Positions 34,414-43,750 of a stretch of DNA of 64,000 nt are shown one piece after another (position 1 is the stretch's first letter; every line of letters starts with the position of its first letter). The DNA is taken from contig CAVYRD010000023.1 of assembly GCA_963770865.1 (NCBI GenBank), positions 57,045 through 121,044 of the forward strand. Reading direction: 5' to 3'. Below the pieces are notes generated by a model. The model ran no database searches. It saw only the letters and a list, made by a program, of their open reading frames with translations, and was not told the DNA's origin. This stretch comes from Miltoncostaea sp963770865. GTDB taxonomy: Bacteria; Actinomycetota; Thermoleophilia; Miltoncostaeales; Miltoncostaeaceae. A program made the translations under genes and the position numbers.

Positions 34414-35865
34414 TCACCCCCACGCCGTCGCCAGCTGGACGGCGCGCCGGGCCGCCGCGTGGACCCCCGCGACCTGGTCGCCGAGGACGGCGCGGACGAC
34501 CTTCAGTCCCTTCTCGGCCAGGTCGTTGAGGTCTGCCTCGGGCATGGCCGCCACCTCGGCGATCGACATCCCGGACAGCTTGCGCCCGAGGTCCGACCGG
34601 GGGGAGAGCCCCTTGAGGGTGGTGGCCGGAAGCGCGGCCGCCGCCGCCGGGTCCCCGATGCCGGCCGACCTGAGGCGGTTCATCCCCGGCTCGTCGATCA
34701 CGTCGGCGAGCGCGGTCCGCGCGATGGCGAGCGACGAGGGATCGAGGCGCTTCGCCTCGAGCATCCTCGCCAGGTCGAGCGGGTGGGAGATGGCGGCGTC
34801 GGGGTCGGCGCCCGCCATCGCGACGACGTCCCCGAGGGTGGTCGTCTCGCCCGTGGTCGGGATGGTCATGACCCTGCCGCCCTCGCGGGCGACGAGCGTC
34901 CGCACGGTGTCGCCGGCCTCGACGGGGAAGTCCGCGGCGAGCGTCATCCAGCGCCCCGAGGAGTCGAGGACAGGGACCGTGCCGACCGGCTCGTCCGGCG
35001 TCGCCCCGGCGGTGGTGACGCGGTACTCGAGCGCCCGCATGTCGCTGCGCAGGTAGTCCTCCTGGTATCCGCAGCGGAACCACCAGGAGCCGAAGGACGC
35101 CGCGTAGCGCCGGTACTCGCCCCCGATGGACGGCTCGCCGTCCGGGTTCGGGGTCACGGTGCCGAGCACGACGCAGTTCTCGGTCGTGCACGGCGGGCAT
35201 CCGGGAGGGCCGCCCTGCCTCGGGTTGCATGTGATCGACGGGTACGTGGGCGGGATCGCGTCGTCCGGGTAGTCCGCGGGCAGCTCCGGGGTGAACCGGA
35301 CCTCGAAGTGGTCGCGGATCCGGCTGTACTCGCAGTCGTCGTCGCCGCAGCCGCAGCCGCCGACCGGGACGTGGACCGGGCGGGTCAGGCACTCGCGGTA
35401 GCAGACGACCACGTAGAGCGGCGTGCCCGGATCGCGCACGACGGGCGTGTCCCGGCACCAGGGATCCGGCCGCCCGCAGACGGTCTCGCCCTCGGCGGCG
35501 TGGCAGAAGTCCGCGATCACGTCGTTCTCGAAGAGGATCTCGTCCCCGCACGGCGTGAGGACGTACCCCGGGCAGATCCGGATCGTGCAGGACTCGCCCG
35601 CGATCGACTCGATCTCGGCGCCGCAGACGATCCCCCAGCCGTGCATCAGCCGGTTGTGCCGCCGCAGGCGGTCGCGGACGTAGATCTGATCCTGCGACAG
35701 GTCGGCCGGGCCGACGAGCTGACGCGGGAACCAGCGCGTCCGCTCGCGCCCCACGAGGCCGGCGGGCGCGCAGTCGTCGCAGCGCCCCGCGGGCGCCGAC
35801 GAGCCGGCCGGCATGGCCACCTCCTGGCAGCCGCATCCACCCCTCGCGGTCATGGTGCTGGCCAT
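34414..35865 (-). CDS. Cysteine-rich eCIS accessory protein
   Basis: A 483-aa protein, coupled to the previous gene by TGATG. The first ~300 residues contain about 21 cysteines, many in CxC or CxxC pairs (GGCGCQEV, CDDC, GGCGCGDDDC, GCPPC). Within them RHNRLMHGWGIVCGAEIE and ICPGYVLTPCGDEI match a motif shared with three neighbouring proteins. The C-terminal ~150 residues are helical and resemble a helix-hairpin-helix array (IGDPAAAAALPATTLKGLSP, MSIAEVAAMPEADLNDLAEKG). The cysteines suggest metal sites or disulfides stabilising an extracellular particle part. No known family. Confidence 0.65.
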   Translation of the reverse strand: MASTMTARGGCGCQEVAMPAGSSAPAGRCDDCAPAGLVGRERTRWFPRQLVGPADLSQDQIYVRDRLRRHNRLMHGWGIVCGAEIESIAGESCTIRICPGYVLTPCGDEILFENDVIADFCHAAEGETVCGRPDPWCRDTPVVRDPGTPLYVVVCYRECLTRPVHVPVGGCGCGDDDCEYSRIRDHFEVRFTPELPADYPDDAIPPTYPSITCNPRQGGPPGCPPCTTENCVVLGTVTPNPDGEPSIGGEYRRYAASFGSWWFRCGYQEDYLRSDMRALEYRVTTAGATPDEPVGTVPVLDSSGRWMTLAADFPVEAGDTVRTLVAREGGRVMTIPTTGETTTLGDVVAMAGADPDAAISHPLDLARMLEAKRLDPSSLAIARTALADVIDEPGMNRLRSAGIGDPAAAAALPATTLKGLSPRSDLGRKLSGMSIAEVAAMPEADLNDLAEKGLKVVRAVLGDQVAGVHAAARRAVQLATAWG

Positions 35866-37844
35866 CAGCGACTCCTCTCTCGGCTGAAGACGAGGTGGAA
35901 GCGGCCGGGGCGGGCGGCCGCGCGGGGCAGCCGGGCATCGGTCGGCACGAGGTGCTCCCACACCCGCTGGTCGAAGCCCCCCTGGGGCGACAGCGCGCCG
36001 CCCGCGGCGGGGAGCTGCCAGATGTCCTGGAGCTCGGCGAGCACGAGCCGGCTGCCGGCGAAGCACGCCGCCATGCGGACGTCCCCGGCGGCCTCGACCG
36101 GCCCCCCGGTGGGGTCGATCTGCACCAGGCAGCGGCCGGAGGCGGCGGCGTCGGGCGGCTCCGTCACCGTGAAGGCCAACGTGAACGCCAGCTCGTCGGC
36201 GACCGTCGGATCGATCTCGCCCTGGTAGTCGGCGAGGATCGCGGCCGGGTCCCGCGGGCCGGCATAGGCCAGGCCGAGCCGGCGGTGCAGGATCTGGCCG
36301 GCCCGCCGCTCGAACCACCACGCGCGGAGCCAGGTGTCGATCTCCGTCGTGTAGGGGGACCCGTCGTCGACGGGGCGGTCGAAGCTGATCTCGATGGCCG
36401 GCGGCGCCGGGCCGCGCACCCGGGCGGCATTGCGTGGGACGTGGCCGGTCACCGTCGGGGCGCCCGTGCGGTCGATGGGGTCCACGCCGAACCAGGCGTG
36501 GAGCCTGCCGCCGGCGAACCCGTCGCCCGAGGGCAGCGTGGCGCCCGTACCGACGAACGGCCCGAGCCCCGTGGGGAGCCGGAGGTCGTCGGCGTCCCAG
36601 ATCGCGTCGAGATCAGCGGGTGGGTGGCCCGTCCCGGCGTGCTCCGCCCCGAGCAGCACCGGGACCGGCGACGCGTCGACGGGGCCGCTGTCGGGCTGCT
36701 CGGCGCGCACCTGCACGAGCACGCGCAGCGGCGCCGCGGCCAGCGCGCGGCGCACGATGTTGAGGGGGTCATCGATCTCGTACACCGCCCGCTCGCGCCC
36801 GCAGCCGGCGGCCGCCGACGAGCGCTCGTCGTGCTCCAGGCGCAGGCGCAGGTAGCGCGCCTCGCCCGCCGCCTCGCCCGGCACCACGGCCCAGGCGCGG
36901 AGCCAGTCGGCGGGGCGGGCCAGCCCCTCGGCGTCCATCGCGCGGTCGAAGGTCAGCTCGATGCGCGGCTCGCGCCGCCACGACGACCAGTCCGACTCGG
37001 CGCCCTCGCGCCCGAGCACCTCCCCGGGGCTCGGCCACATCGCGGCGATCACCGGTGCGCCCGCGACGCAGCCGCCCTCGCAGCGGTCCATCCGCGCCGC
37101 CAGGCACAGGAGCAGGTCGAACAGCTCGGAGTTGGAGTGGAGGGCCGTCCGGTACCCGAGCTCGTCCACGAGCAGCGGCCCCTCCTCGCCCTCCCTCCGC
37201 AGGCCGACGGCCGCCAGGACGACGCAGCACTCCCCGGGCGCCGCGCACGTCCCCGCCAGCGCCCGCGTCGCGGCGGCACGCCGGTCGAAGCCGTGGGGCG
37301 CCGCGGGCGGGAACACCTCGGCGCAGGCGCCCTCGGGGATCGCGCCCGGCCGCGGCGGCAGGCCGCCGAGCACCGCGAGCTCGAAGCGCTCGCGGACGAT
37401 CGACGGCTCGCAGGCCAGGCGCGTGTCGCAGTCGCTGACCAGCGCCGCCACGGGCTCGTCGAGGCACTCGTGGTAGCGCAGGCACAGGGTCAGCCAGCGG
37501 CGGCGCCCGCCGCCGCAGGCGTCGTACTCCCAGCCCTCCCCCTTCGTCAGCCGGGCGGCCGGGTCCTCGACGCAGCGCGGCGTCGGCACGACGATCACGC
37601 GCCCCTGCGGGTCGATCGCCACCCCGGGGGAGACGATGAGGTCGCCGTCCTCGGTCGCGGTCACCGTCAGGCCGCAGAGCACTCCGGCGCCGAGGGCGAG
37701 CCGGTCGACCAGTCGCTGGATGCCGACGCCGTACGCCTGCTCGATCTCGAAGTGGGCCTCGTCCATCATCTTCCCGTAGAAGAAGTTGTTGCGGACGGGC
37801 GAGACGAGGCCCTGCTCCCTCCCATGCAGCACCATGGCGCTCAC
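35865..37844 (-). CDS. Large eCIS accessory protein, beta-rich, shared N-terminal motif
   Basis: A 659-aa protein that starts at GTG 37844 inside the previous stop (GTGA). The N-terminus FFYGKMMDEAHFEIEQAYG is followed by GVLCGLTVTATEDGDLIVSPG and VAIDPQGRVIVVP, the motif common to four proteins of this cluster. The middle and C-terminus are beta-rich, with two copies of an Ig-like unit around IELTFDRAMDAEGLARPADWLRAW and IEISFDRPVDDGSPYTTEIDTWLRAW. Several cysteine pairs occur (CGGGRRRWLTLC, GECC). It is probably a baseplate or fibre-region component exposed outside. No known family. Confidence 0.65.
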   Translation of the reverse strand: MSAMVLHGREQGLVSPVRNNFFYGKMMDEAHFEIEQAYGVGIQRLVDRLALGAGVLCGLTVTATEDGDLIVSPGVAIDPQGRVIVVPTPRCVEDPAARLTKGEGWEYDACGGGRRRWLTLCLRYHECLDEPVAALVSDCDTRLACEPSIVRERFELAVLGGLPPRPGAIPEGACAEVFPPAAPHGFDRRAAATRALAGTCAAPGECCVVLAAVGLRREGEEGPLLVDELGYRTALHSNSELFDLLLCLAARMDRCEGGCVAGAPVIAAMWPSPGEVLGREGAESDWSSWRREPRIELTFDRAMDAEGLARPADWLRAWAVVPGEAAGEARYLRLRLEHDERSSAAAGCGRERAVYEIDDPLNIVRRALAAAPLRVLVQVRAEQPDSGPVDASPVPVLLGAEHAGTGHPPADLDAIWDADDLRLPTGLGPFVGTGATLPSGDGFAGGRLHAWFGVDPIDRTGAPTVTGHVPRNAARVRGPAPPAIEISFDRPVDDGSPYTTEIDTWLRAWWFERRAGQILHRRLGLAYAGPRDPAAILADYQGEIDPTVADELAFTLAFTVTEPPDAAASGRCLVQIDPTGGPVEAAGDVRMAACFAGSRLVLAELQDIWQLPAAGGALSPQGGFDQRVWEHLVPTDARLPRAAARPGRFHLVFSRERSR

Positions 37845-39949
37845 GATCCCCTCCTCACGGTGGTCTCCTGGTCTTGGCGTCGCCGCGGATCGCCCACGAC
37901 GGCATCGACGCCGATCCGTGCCGAGCGCCCGACGCGCAGCCCGGGGGCGATGACGCAGAGCTCGTAGGCGGTGTGCGCCGGCTTCTCGTCGTCGAGCACG
38001 GCCCGCAGGCGCGCCACGTCCTCCTCGCACGGCACCTCCGCCGCGTGGACGCGGACGACGAAGCGGTGGGCGAGGTCGGCGAAGAGCGGCGCGCCGTAGC
38101 GGCGCCGCTCGATCAGGTGCGACGCGTCGAGCGTCGCGCTCGCGTCCAGCACGGCCCCCTGGGCCTCGGCCGCCGTCGTCATCGTCGTCAGGCCGAGCAC
38201 GGAGTGCTCGCCGTCGAGCACCCAGGCGGTCGCGGCGCCGGCCGGCTCCTCGATGCGCACGTCCACGCCCAGCCGCCGGCGGCACGCCTCGCGCACGCCG
38301 GGGACCGTGCCCCTGCGCCCGTGCCGCGCGAAGGCGCCCGCCACCGCCTCGCGGCGTCGCTCCGGGCTCCACCGTTCGTCGAGCTCGACCCCGACCCAGC
38401 CCCCGAGCCAGTCCAGCCACGAGTCCGGGCCCCCGTCGTCGGGCGTCCCGGCCGGGTCCATGAGCACCGGCAGCCCGTCGATGGCCGCGTCGGCCTCGTC
38501 GAGGATGCCCTCGAAGAGCAGCAGCATCGGCTCGAGCAGCTCGCGCGTGACGGGGTCGGAGCGGTACAGCGCGGGCAGGTGCCGGATCCACGAGCGATCG
38601 GCGAGCTCGACCTCGAGACGCTCCACCGTCGCGGCTCCCGGGAGGGTCGGGGCGAGGAGCCCGGCGACCCAGACGAAGGCGTCCGGCGAAGTCTCGGGGA
38701 AGCCCCACGGCAGCGCGTTGCGGGCGAGCAGCTCGGTCGCCCGGGGCGGTCCGGCCCGCCACGCGCCGAGCGGCGCCGACCCCTCGGGCGGGGGCGCGTC
38801 GAGCGACGGGTCGCGCGGCGCGGGGGGCTCGTCGCGCGTCGCGGCCGTGAGCGTCGCCAGCCGCAGCCCGGCGTCGCCCTCGGTCGCGGCGCGGACGAGC
38901 AGGCGGGGCGGGTCGCCGGACCACGGCTCCGTCGGCACCGGCAGCGGGACGGGGCCGACCAGGAAGCGCCCCTCGGCGACCCGGGCCCGGCGGTCCAGCA
39001 GGGTGAGCGCCTCGCCGCCGCCGTGGACGAGCAGGTGGTCCTCGCGGTCGACCGCGAGGGCCGCGATCGGGCCCGGGAACGGGATCGACCCGAGCACCTC
39101 GGCGTCGAGGCTCAGCGCGACGATCCGCTCCCCGGCCGGGTCGCCCACGTAGACGGCGCCGCCGACGGCGAGCCCGACGGGGATCCCGGCCAGCTCGGGC
39201 GCCAGGGCGGCGCTCCAGCGCGCCGTGGCGGAGGCGTCCACGCCGCCCGCGGGGCTCAGCGCCCGCAGCGGCAGGAGCGAGCCGGCGGCCGCGTCGAGGA
39301 CCAGGATCTGCGACGGGGTTGCGGCGATGCCCGTGGGGTTCGGCGCCGGCCCGGGCCCCGGCAGGGCCTCCGCCCCCTCGTCGGCGCCGTCCAGGGTGAA
39401 CGTCTGGACGCGCCCGCCGTCGCGATCGGCGACGCGCACCAGGTCGCCCACGGCGACCACGGCCCACGGCTCCGACAGCAGGCCCGGCCCCGCGCCGGAC
39501 GCCGGCTCGGCGTATCGGGCGGGCGGGCCCCACACCGCCCGCACGGAGCCCCCCGCGAGGTCGATGACCTGCACGCGGTGGTTGCCGGTGTCCGCGACGT
39601 AGAGCGCGCCCCGCGGCCCGGCGAGCACGCCGTGCGGCTCCCGCAGCTCGCCCGGCAGCCCGCCGGGGCCCCGCAGGCACGGGAGCGTCCGCGGACAGCG
39701 GTCGCACGGATCGAACGCGACGATGCGGTCGCCGTCCGGGTCGGCGGCGTAGATCCAGCCGTCGCGCGCGACGGTCAGGCCGCCCGGCGTCGCCGGGGCG
39801 TCCGCGCGGCGCGGCGCGACGGAGGGCGCCGGAAGCTCGGCCAGGCGCAGGCCGCCCCGCCCGTCGGGCTCGAGCCCGCGCCGGCGGACGACCAGGCCGG
39901 GCTCGTCGAAGTGGACGACCCTGCGGGGGTCCCCGGAGCGCACGCTCAT
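37841..39949 (-). CDS. NHL beta-propeller fused to phage tail protein I (gpI-like)
   Basis: A 702-aa fusion. Residues ~50-330 carry NHL-type propeller repeats (GGLTVARDGWIYAADPDGDRIVAFD, then LREPHGVLAGPRGALYVADTGNHRVQVID). From about 455 comes a P2 gpI-like baseplate domain: WIRHLPALYRSDPVTRELLEP, LEGILDEADAAID-like helices, DSWLDWLGGWVGVELDERWS and REAVAGAFARHGRRGTVPGVRE. In phages gpI is a baseplate component that connects J protein and fibre. The propeller could provide the target-binding face. It is coupled by ATGA to the gene before and GTGA to the gene after. Confidence 0.85.
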   Translation of the reverse strand: MSVRSGDPRRVVHFDEPGLVVRRRGLEPDGRGGLRLAELPAPSVAPRRADAPATPGGLTVARDGWIYAADPDGDRIVAFDPCDRCPRTLPCLRGPGGLPGELREPHGVLAGPRGALYVADTGNHRVQVIDLAGGSVRAVWGPPARYAEPASGAGPGLLSEPWAVVAVGDLVRVADRDGGRVQTFTLDGADEGAEALPGPGPAPNPTGIAATPSQILVLDAAAGSLLPLRALSPAGGVDASATARWSAALAPELAGIPVGLAVGGAVYVGDPAGERIVALSLDAEVLGSIPFPGPIAALAVDREDHLLVHGGGEALTLLDRRARVAEGRFLVGPVPLPVPTEPWSGDPPRLLVRAATEGDAGLRLATLTAATRDEPPAPRDPSLDAPPPEGSAPLGAWRAGPPRATELLARNALPWGFPETSPDAFVWVAGLLAPTLPGAATVERLEVELADRSWIRHLPALYRSDPVTRELLEPMLLLFEGILDEADAAIDGLPVLMDPAGTPDDGGPDSWLDWLGGWVGVELDERWSPERRREAVAGAFARHGRRGTVPGVREACRRRLGVDVRIEEPAGAATAWVLDGEHSVLGLTTMTTAAEAQGAVLDASATLDASHLIERRRYGAPLFADLAHRFVVRVHAAEVPCEEDVARLRAVLDDEKPAHTAYELCVIAPGLRVGRSARIGVDAVVGDPRRRQDQETTVRRGS

Positions 39950-40842
39950 CCCTCGACCCCCATCCAGGCGATGTGCCACCGCAGGGGGTCGCCGAGCGCC
40001 GCGATCACCTCGGCCATGGTCGGCGCGTCACCGACGCCCGGGACGATCTCGATGCGGACCCGGGCGGTGAACCCGGCCGGGGACGCGTCGGTGACCGAGA
40101 CCGTGCCGACCACCGACGAATCGGGGTCGAGCGCGTCCGGCCAGTCGTGGAGGCCGAGGAGCTGGACCTGGTAGCTCGGCGTGGAGCCGAAGCCGGCGGC
40201 CGCGGTGTCGACCCGGGTGTGGACGCCGATGACGGTCCCCGTCGGCTTCCATTGCGCCCACGGGGTCGCCGCCGGGTCGGTGGCGCCCGCCGCCACGTAC
40301 GGCTCGCACGTCGCCGCCGCCGGCCACCGGGCGGTCAGGTCGGGCGCCCCCTTCAGCGTGCAGCCCTCCACGACAACGTCGGCGAGCACCACGTCGTCGT
40401 CCGAGATGGCGTCGGCGCCCGAGCCGCCGGTCCACACGAAGCGGACCTCCGCGCCCTCGGGGCGGCGCACCGCGCCCGCGCTGCCGCACGCGCCCTCCCG
40501 CTCGACGGCCGTGATCAGCGCGTCGTCGAGATAGCGGATGACGAGCCGGAAGTGCTTCTCCTGCTTCACGTTCGGGACGTCCCGCTCGAGCGGCTCGGCG
40601 AGGATCAGCTCGCGGCCCTGCCGATCGAGGGCCAGCCCGGCCGACACCTCGACGCGCCGCCCGTCGGGAGCCGCGCGCACCTCGAGCCCGAGCGCGATGC
40701 CGGCCGCGTGGAGCGCGCGGTTGTGGAGCCACCGCAGGTCGCGGGCGGCGTCAACGGCCTGGGCGAGGTCCTCCGGCGCCAGCCGCTGCCCGGAGAAGAA
40801 CGCCGGACGCTCGACGCTCGGGATGGCGGGCGAGGTGCTCAT
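39946..40842 (-). CDS. eCIS accessory protein with the shared GLxVxxxxDGxxVxVxxG motif
   Basis: A 298-aa protein beginning MSTSPAIPSVERPAFFSGQRLAP, then LHAAGIALGLEVRAAPDGRRV and VSAGLALDRQGRELILAEP. The motif and the FFSGQ/FFYGK start align it with the 659-aa and 483-aa proteins downstream and the 293-aa protein upstream. The rest is beta-rich with no catalytic signature. It sits between the J-type baseplate proteins and the gpI fusion, so it is probably a baseplate periphery protein. ATGA overlaps at both ends. Confidence 0.65.
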   Translation of the reverse strand: MSTSPAIPSVERPAFFSGQRLAPEDLAQAVDAARDLRWLHNRALHAAGIALGLEVRAAPDGRRVEVSAGLALDRQGRELILAEPLERDVPNVKQEKHFRLVIRYLDDALITAVEREGACGSAGAVRRPEGAEVRFVWTGGSGADAISDDDVVLADVVVEGCTLKGAPDLTARWPAAATCEPYVAAGATDPAATPWAQWKPTGTVIGVHTRVDTAAAGFGSTPSYQVQLLGLHDWPDALDPDSSVVGTVSVTDASPAGFTARVRIEIVPGVGDAPTMAEVIAALGDPLRWHIAWMGVEG

Positions 40843-41720
40843 GACACGTCCTCCTCCGGTGTCCAGTCGGGTGTCCTGCGGGCGGCGACCGGGCAACCCC
40901 GGAGGTCGACCATCGGGCCCTGCGCGAGGGGCACGGCGGGACGCTCGGCGGCAACGATCCCAACCCAGTCGAGGGTCACCGCGACGGCCTTCGGCGGCGC
41001 GCCGGAGGGGAGGTCCCAGCCGAGCCAGCGCAGGCCCGCCACGAACCCCTGCGGTGCGGCGTCCCGGATCTCGACGAAGGGCCCGCGGGCGGCCGGCACC
41101 CCGCCCTGCGACCCCGCGGCGGACGCTTCGCGGACGCAGGCGAGATAGAGCGGCGTCGTGGCGAACCCGGCGCTCACCGCCGGGACCGGCAGCTCGTGGT
41201 GGTGGAGGCCGGCCAGCGTCGCGGTGCCCGTGACCGTGCCCGACGCCACCTGCGGACGCGCGATGCGGCGCGTCCACACCCGGGCGTCGATGAGATCGGG
41301 CGATCCGCCGCCGCGCACGTACCGGACGACGGGGATCCCCGGCGCGTCACCGCGGTCGCCGCGCGATCCCGGCGCCACCCAGCGCAGCGCGATCCGGTCC
41401 GGGCACGCGCGCCCCGCGCCGGCGCTCGCGCGAAGCTCCCACGGGCTCCCCGCGGGAGGCGCGGGCACCAGGACGTTCGTCGGCGACGTGAGGGCCCGCC
41501 CCGCCGCGTCGTACGCCAGGCCGGGCCCGACGACGACGCGGCCGCCGAGGTACACGCGCGACTCGAAGCCCAGCGCCACGCCGTAGACCCGGTGCACGAG
41601 GGCGGTGTGGATCCGCCAGACCGCCTCGGGCCCCGCGAACAGGTCGCGGAGGTCGCCCGTGCGCAGCGCGGCGTCGAGGGCGGGCGCCACGCGCTCGCGG
41701 GGAGGGAGGACGGACGGCAT
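40839..41720 (-). CDS. eCIS accessory protein, smallest of the four-gene family
   Basis: A 293-aa protein following the second baseplate-J gene with a TGATG overlap. It starts MPSVLPPRERVAPALDAALR; the family motif reads VHRVYGVALGFESRVYLGGRV and VVGPGLAYDAAGRALTSP. The remainder alternates short strands and turns (RIALRWVAPGSRGD, TATLAGLHHHELPVPAV). No enzyme motif or membrane segment. Function is inferred only from its place in the baseplate block. Confidence 0.65.
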   Translation of the reverse strand: MPSVLPPRERVAPALDAALRTGDLRDLFAGPEAVWRIHTALVHRVYGVALGFESRVYLGGRVVVGPGLAYDAAGRALTSPTNVLVPAPPAGSPWELRASAGAGRACPDRIALRWVAPGSRGDRGDAPGIPVVRYVRGGGSPDLIDARVWTRRIARPQVASGTVTGTATLAGLHHHELPVPAVSAGFATTPLYLACVREASAAGSQGGVPAARGPFVEIRDAAPQGFVAGLRWLGWDLPSGAPPKAVAVTLDWVGIVAAERPAVPLAQGPMVDLRGCPVAARRTPDWTPEEDVS

Positions 41721-43750
41721 CAGACGTCCGCCTCCACGCGCGGCTCGTCCAGCCACGGCAGCGCGGTGGGCGCGATGCAGACGTCGCCGCAGGCCGTCGC
41801 GCCGGGCCCGGTGACCTCGAGGGCCACGACGTGGTCGACGCCGTCGACGGCGTCCACCACCTGCACCAGCTCGCTGGCGCGGACGTCCCTCCCGAAGGGC
41901 CACCCCGTGCCGGCGGGGCCGCCCGTGAGCGGGTGCAGATGGCGGCGCAGGGCCTCGCCGACCGCATCCACGACCTCCTCCGGGCTGCGCCGCGGGCGCA
42001 CCGCGACCCGCGCCCCGACGCCGACCTCGACATAGGTCGGACCCACCACGAGGAGCCGGGTGCCGACCAGGCGGCGGCGGGCCAGGAATCCGCTCACGGC
42101 GCGGAGCAGGCAGGCGGACGGAGCGGGCCGCACGAGCGGCAGCGAGGGGACGATGATCAGGGTGACGGTGCCCTCGGCCTCGGCGCAGGGCAACGCGGGG
42201 TCGATGGCCGCGAAGGCGCGGGCGCGGCGCACGTCCGTGCCGGGGACGGCGAGGGCGAGGCGCTCGTGGTCGAGCACCGTGACCGCCCGGGCCGGCGCCC
42301 GGCGCGCGCGCACCGCGGCCCGGTCGACGGCGTCCAGGGTGGCCGCGTCGGCCTCCTCCGCCAGCTCCACGAGCCGCTCGTGCGCCCACAGCTCCTCCGC
42401 CGCCCGGCGCGCGGCGGAGGCCGTGGTCTCGGCGTCGGCGCCGCCCGACGCGCCGAAGGGGCACGCGGGCACGATCTCGGGCGGGGCCGGCGGGCGGTCG
42501 AGCAGACGCCACCGCAGCCCGCCCGCGACGTTGCCGAGCGCGCCCTCGGTGACCCGGTACGACGCGCCCACCCGGGAGCCGCGCGGGATCGTCCGCCCCC
42601 GCCGCCCATCGCCGGCGACGAGGACGCGCGCGGCGACGTCCAGCGCCAGGTGACGATCGTCGCGCCCCGAGCCGTCGAGGTCCGGGCGGGTCCGCCACCC
42701 CTCGGCGCCGACCGTCACGGCGACGGCGCCGTCGGCGACGGCGGTGCCCTCGAGCGCGATCGACTGGCCGGGCAGGCCGGTGCCGAACCCGATCTCGCGG
42801 TCGCGGTGCTCCGCGCTCACCTGGGTCGCCGCGACCGCGTTCGCCACCAGGCCGTGGAGGCGCGGGGCGACGTCGGGCCGGCCGGCGACGAGCCGCGCCC
42901 GCAGGTGGCACGCGACGCCCGCGACGGGGAGCGCGACCAGCTCGGCCGGCGGGGTGACGCGCACCATGCCGGCCAGCGAGAGCCCGCGCGTGCCGTCGGC
43001 GACCTCGGCGCGGGCCGCGTCGAGGGTCGTCCACCCCGCCGCCGTGTGGACCTGCCACTCGACGCGGACCGAGTGGTGCCGCTCCGGGCTCACCCACGAG
43101 GGCGCCGGGCCTCCGCACTCCCGCAGGTGCTCCTCGCCCTCCTCGACGAGGGCCTCCCGGGTCGCCCGCCCCGCCGCCGCGCCGTCGCCGAGCTCCAGCC
43201 ACAGCGCGAAGGGCGATCCGGGCGGCGGCGGCGGGTCGAGCCCCACCAGGAGCGCCGCGCCGGCCGCGGGGTCGTCGCCCCAGGGCGCGACCGGCCGCCC
43301 GCCCCGCCACGCCGGCGTCAGATCCTGCGCCCCGGCCGCGTCGGCCGTCGCCAGCGCGACGACCGCGGTCGAGGTGGCGAGCGCATCGGCGTCGGTCACG
43401 AAGCGGACGTCGCCGCCGGCGGTCTCGGCCGCGAGCGCCGACCCGGCCGGCAGGGCGACCGGCGCCCATCCCCGGTCGAGGGTGGCGCCCACCACCGCGC
43501 GCGCGGCCCGCGGCGGCCCGGCGACGACCCCGACGAGCGAGAGGAACTTGCGCCGGTGGCGCTCCGGGACGCGGTTCAGCCGGTAGCCGCGCTGCTCGAC
43601 CAGCCACGCGAGCAGCTCGACGATCGTGACGCCAGGGTCGGAGACGTTGAAGTCGGTCCACTCGAGGCGCGACGACGCGATCGTCGAGCGGGCCTCCTCG
43701 ACCAGGTCGGTCCAGGCGAGGGAGTCGAGGTCCGGCAGCGCGAGCGGCAT
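41720..43750 (-). CDS. Baseplate J-like protein (Afp11-type)
   Basis: A 676-aa protein. The N-terminus LEWTDFNVSDPGVTIVELLAWLVEQRGYRLNRVPE is the signature of baseplate wedge J proteins, and the C-terminus holds the typical RRLVGTRLLVVGPTYVEVGVGARV, LHPLTGGPAGTGWPFGRDV and LVQVVDAVDGVDHVVAL. J proteins form the wedges that clamp the spike and link to the sheath. ATG 43750 overlaps the stop of the larger J protein. Confidence 0.92.
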   Translation of the reverse strand: MPLALPDLDSLAWTDLVEEARSTIASSRLEWTDFNVSDPGVTIVELLAWLVEQRGYRLNRVPERHRRKFLSLVGVVAGPPRAARAVVGATLDRGWAPVALPAGSALAAETAGGDVRFVTDADALATSTAVVALATADAAGAQDLTPAWRGGRPVAPWGDDPAAGAALLVGLDPPPPPGSPFALWLELGDGAAAGRATREALVEEGEEHLRECGGPAPSWVSPERHHSVRVEWQVHTAAGWTTLDAARAEVADGTRGLSLAGMVRVTPPAELVALPVAGVACHLRARLVAGRPDVAPRLHGLVANAVAATQVSAEHRDREIGFGTGLPGQSIALEGTAVADGAVAVTVGAEGWRTRPDLDGSGRDDRHLALDVAARVLVAGDGRRGRTIPRGSRVGASYRVTEGALGNVAGGLRWRLLDRPPAPPEIVPACPFGASGGADAETTASAARRAAEELWAHERLVELAEEADAATLDAVDRAAVRARRAPARAVTVLDHERLALAVPGTDVRRARAFAAIDPALPCAEAEGTVTLIIVPSLPLVRPAPSACLLRAVSGFLARRRLVGTRLLVVGPTYVEVGVGARVAVRPRRSPEEVVDAVGEALRRHLHPLTGGPAGTGWPFGRDVRASELVQVVDAVDGVDHVVALEVTGPGATACGDVCIAPTALPWLDEPRVEADV

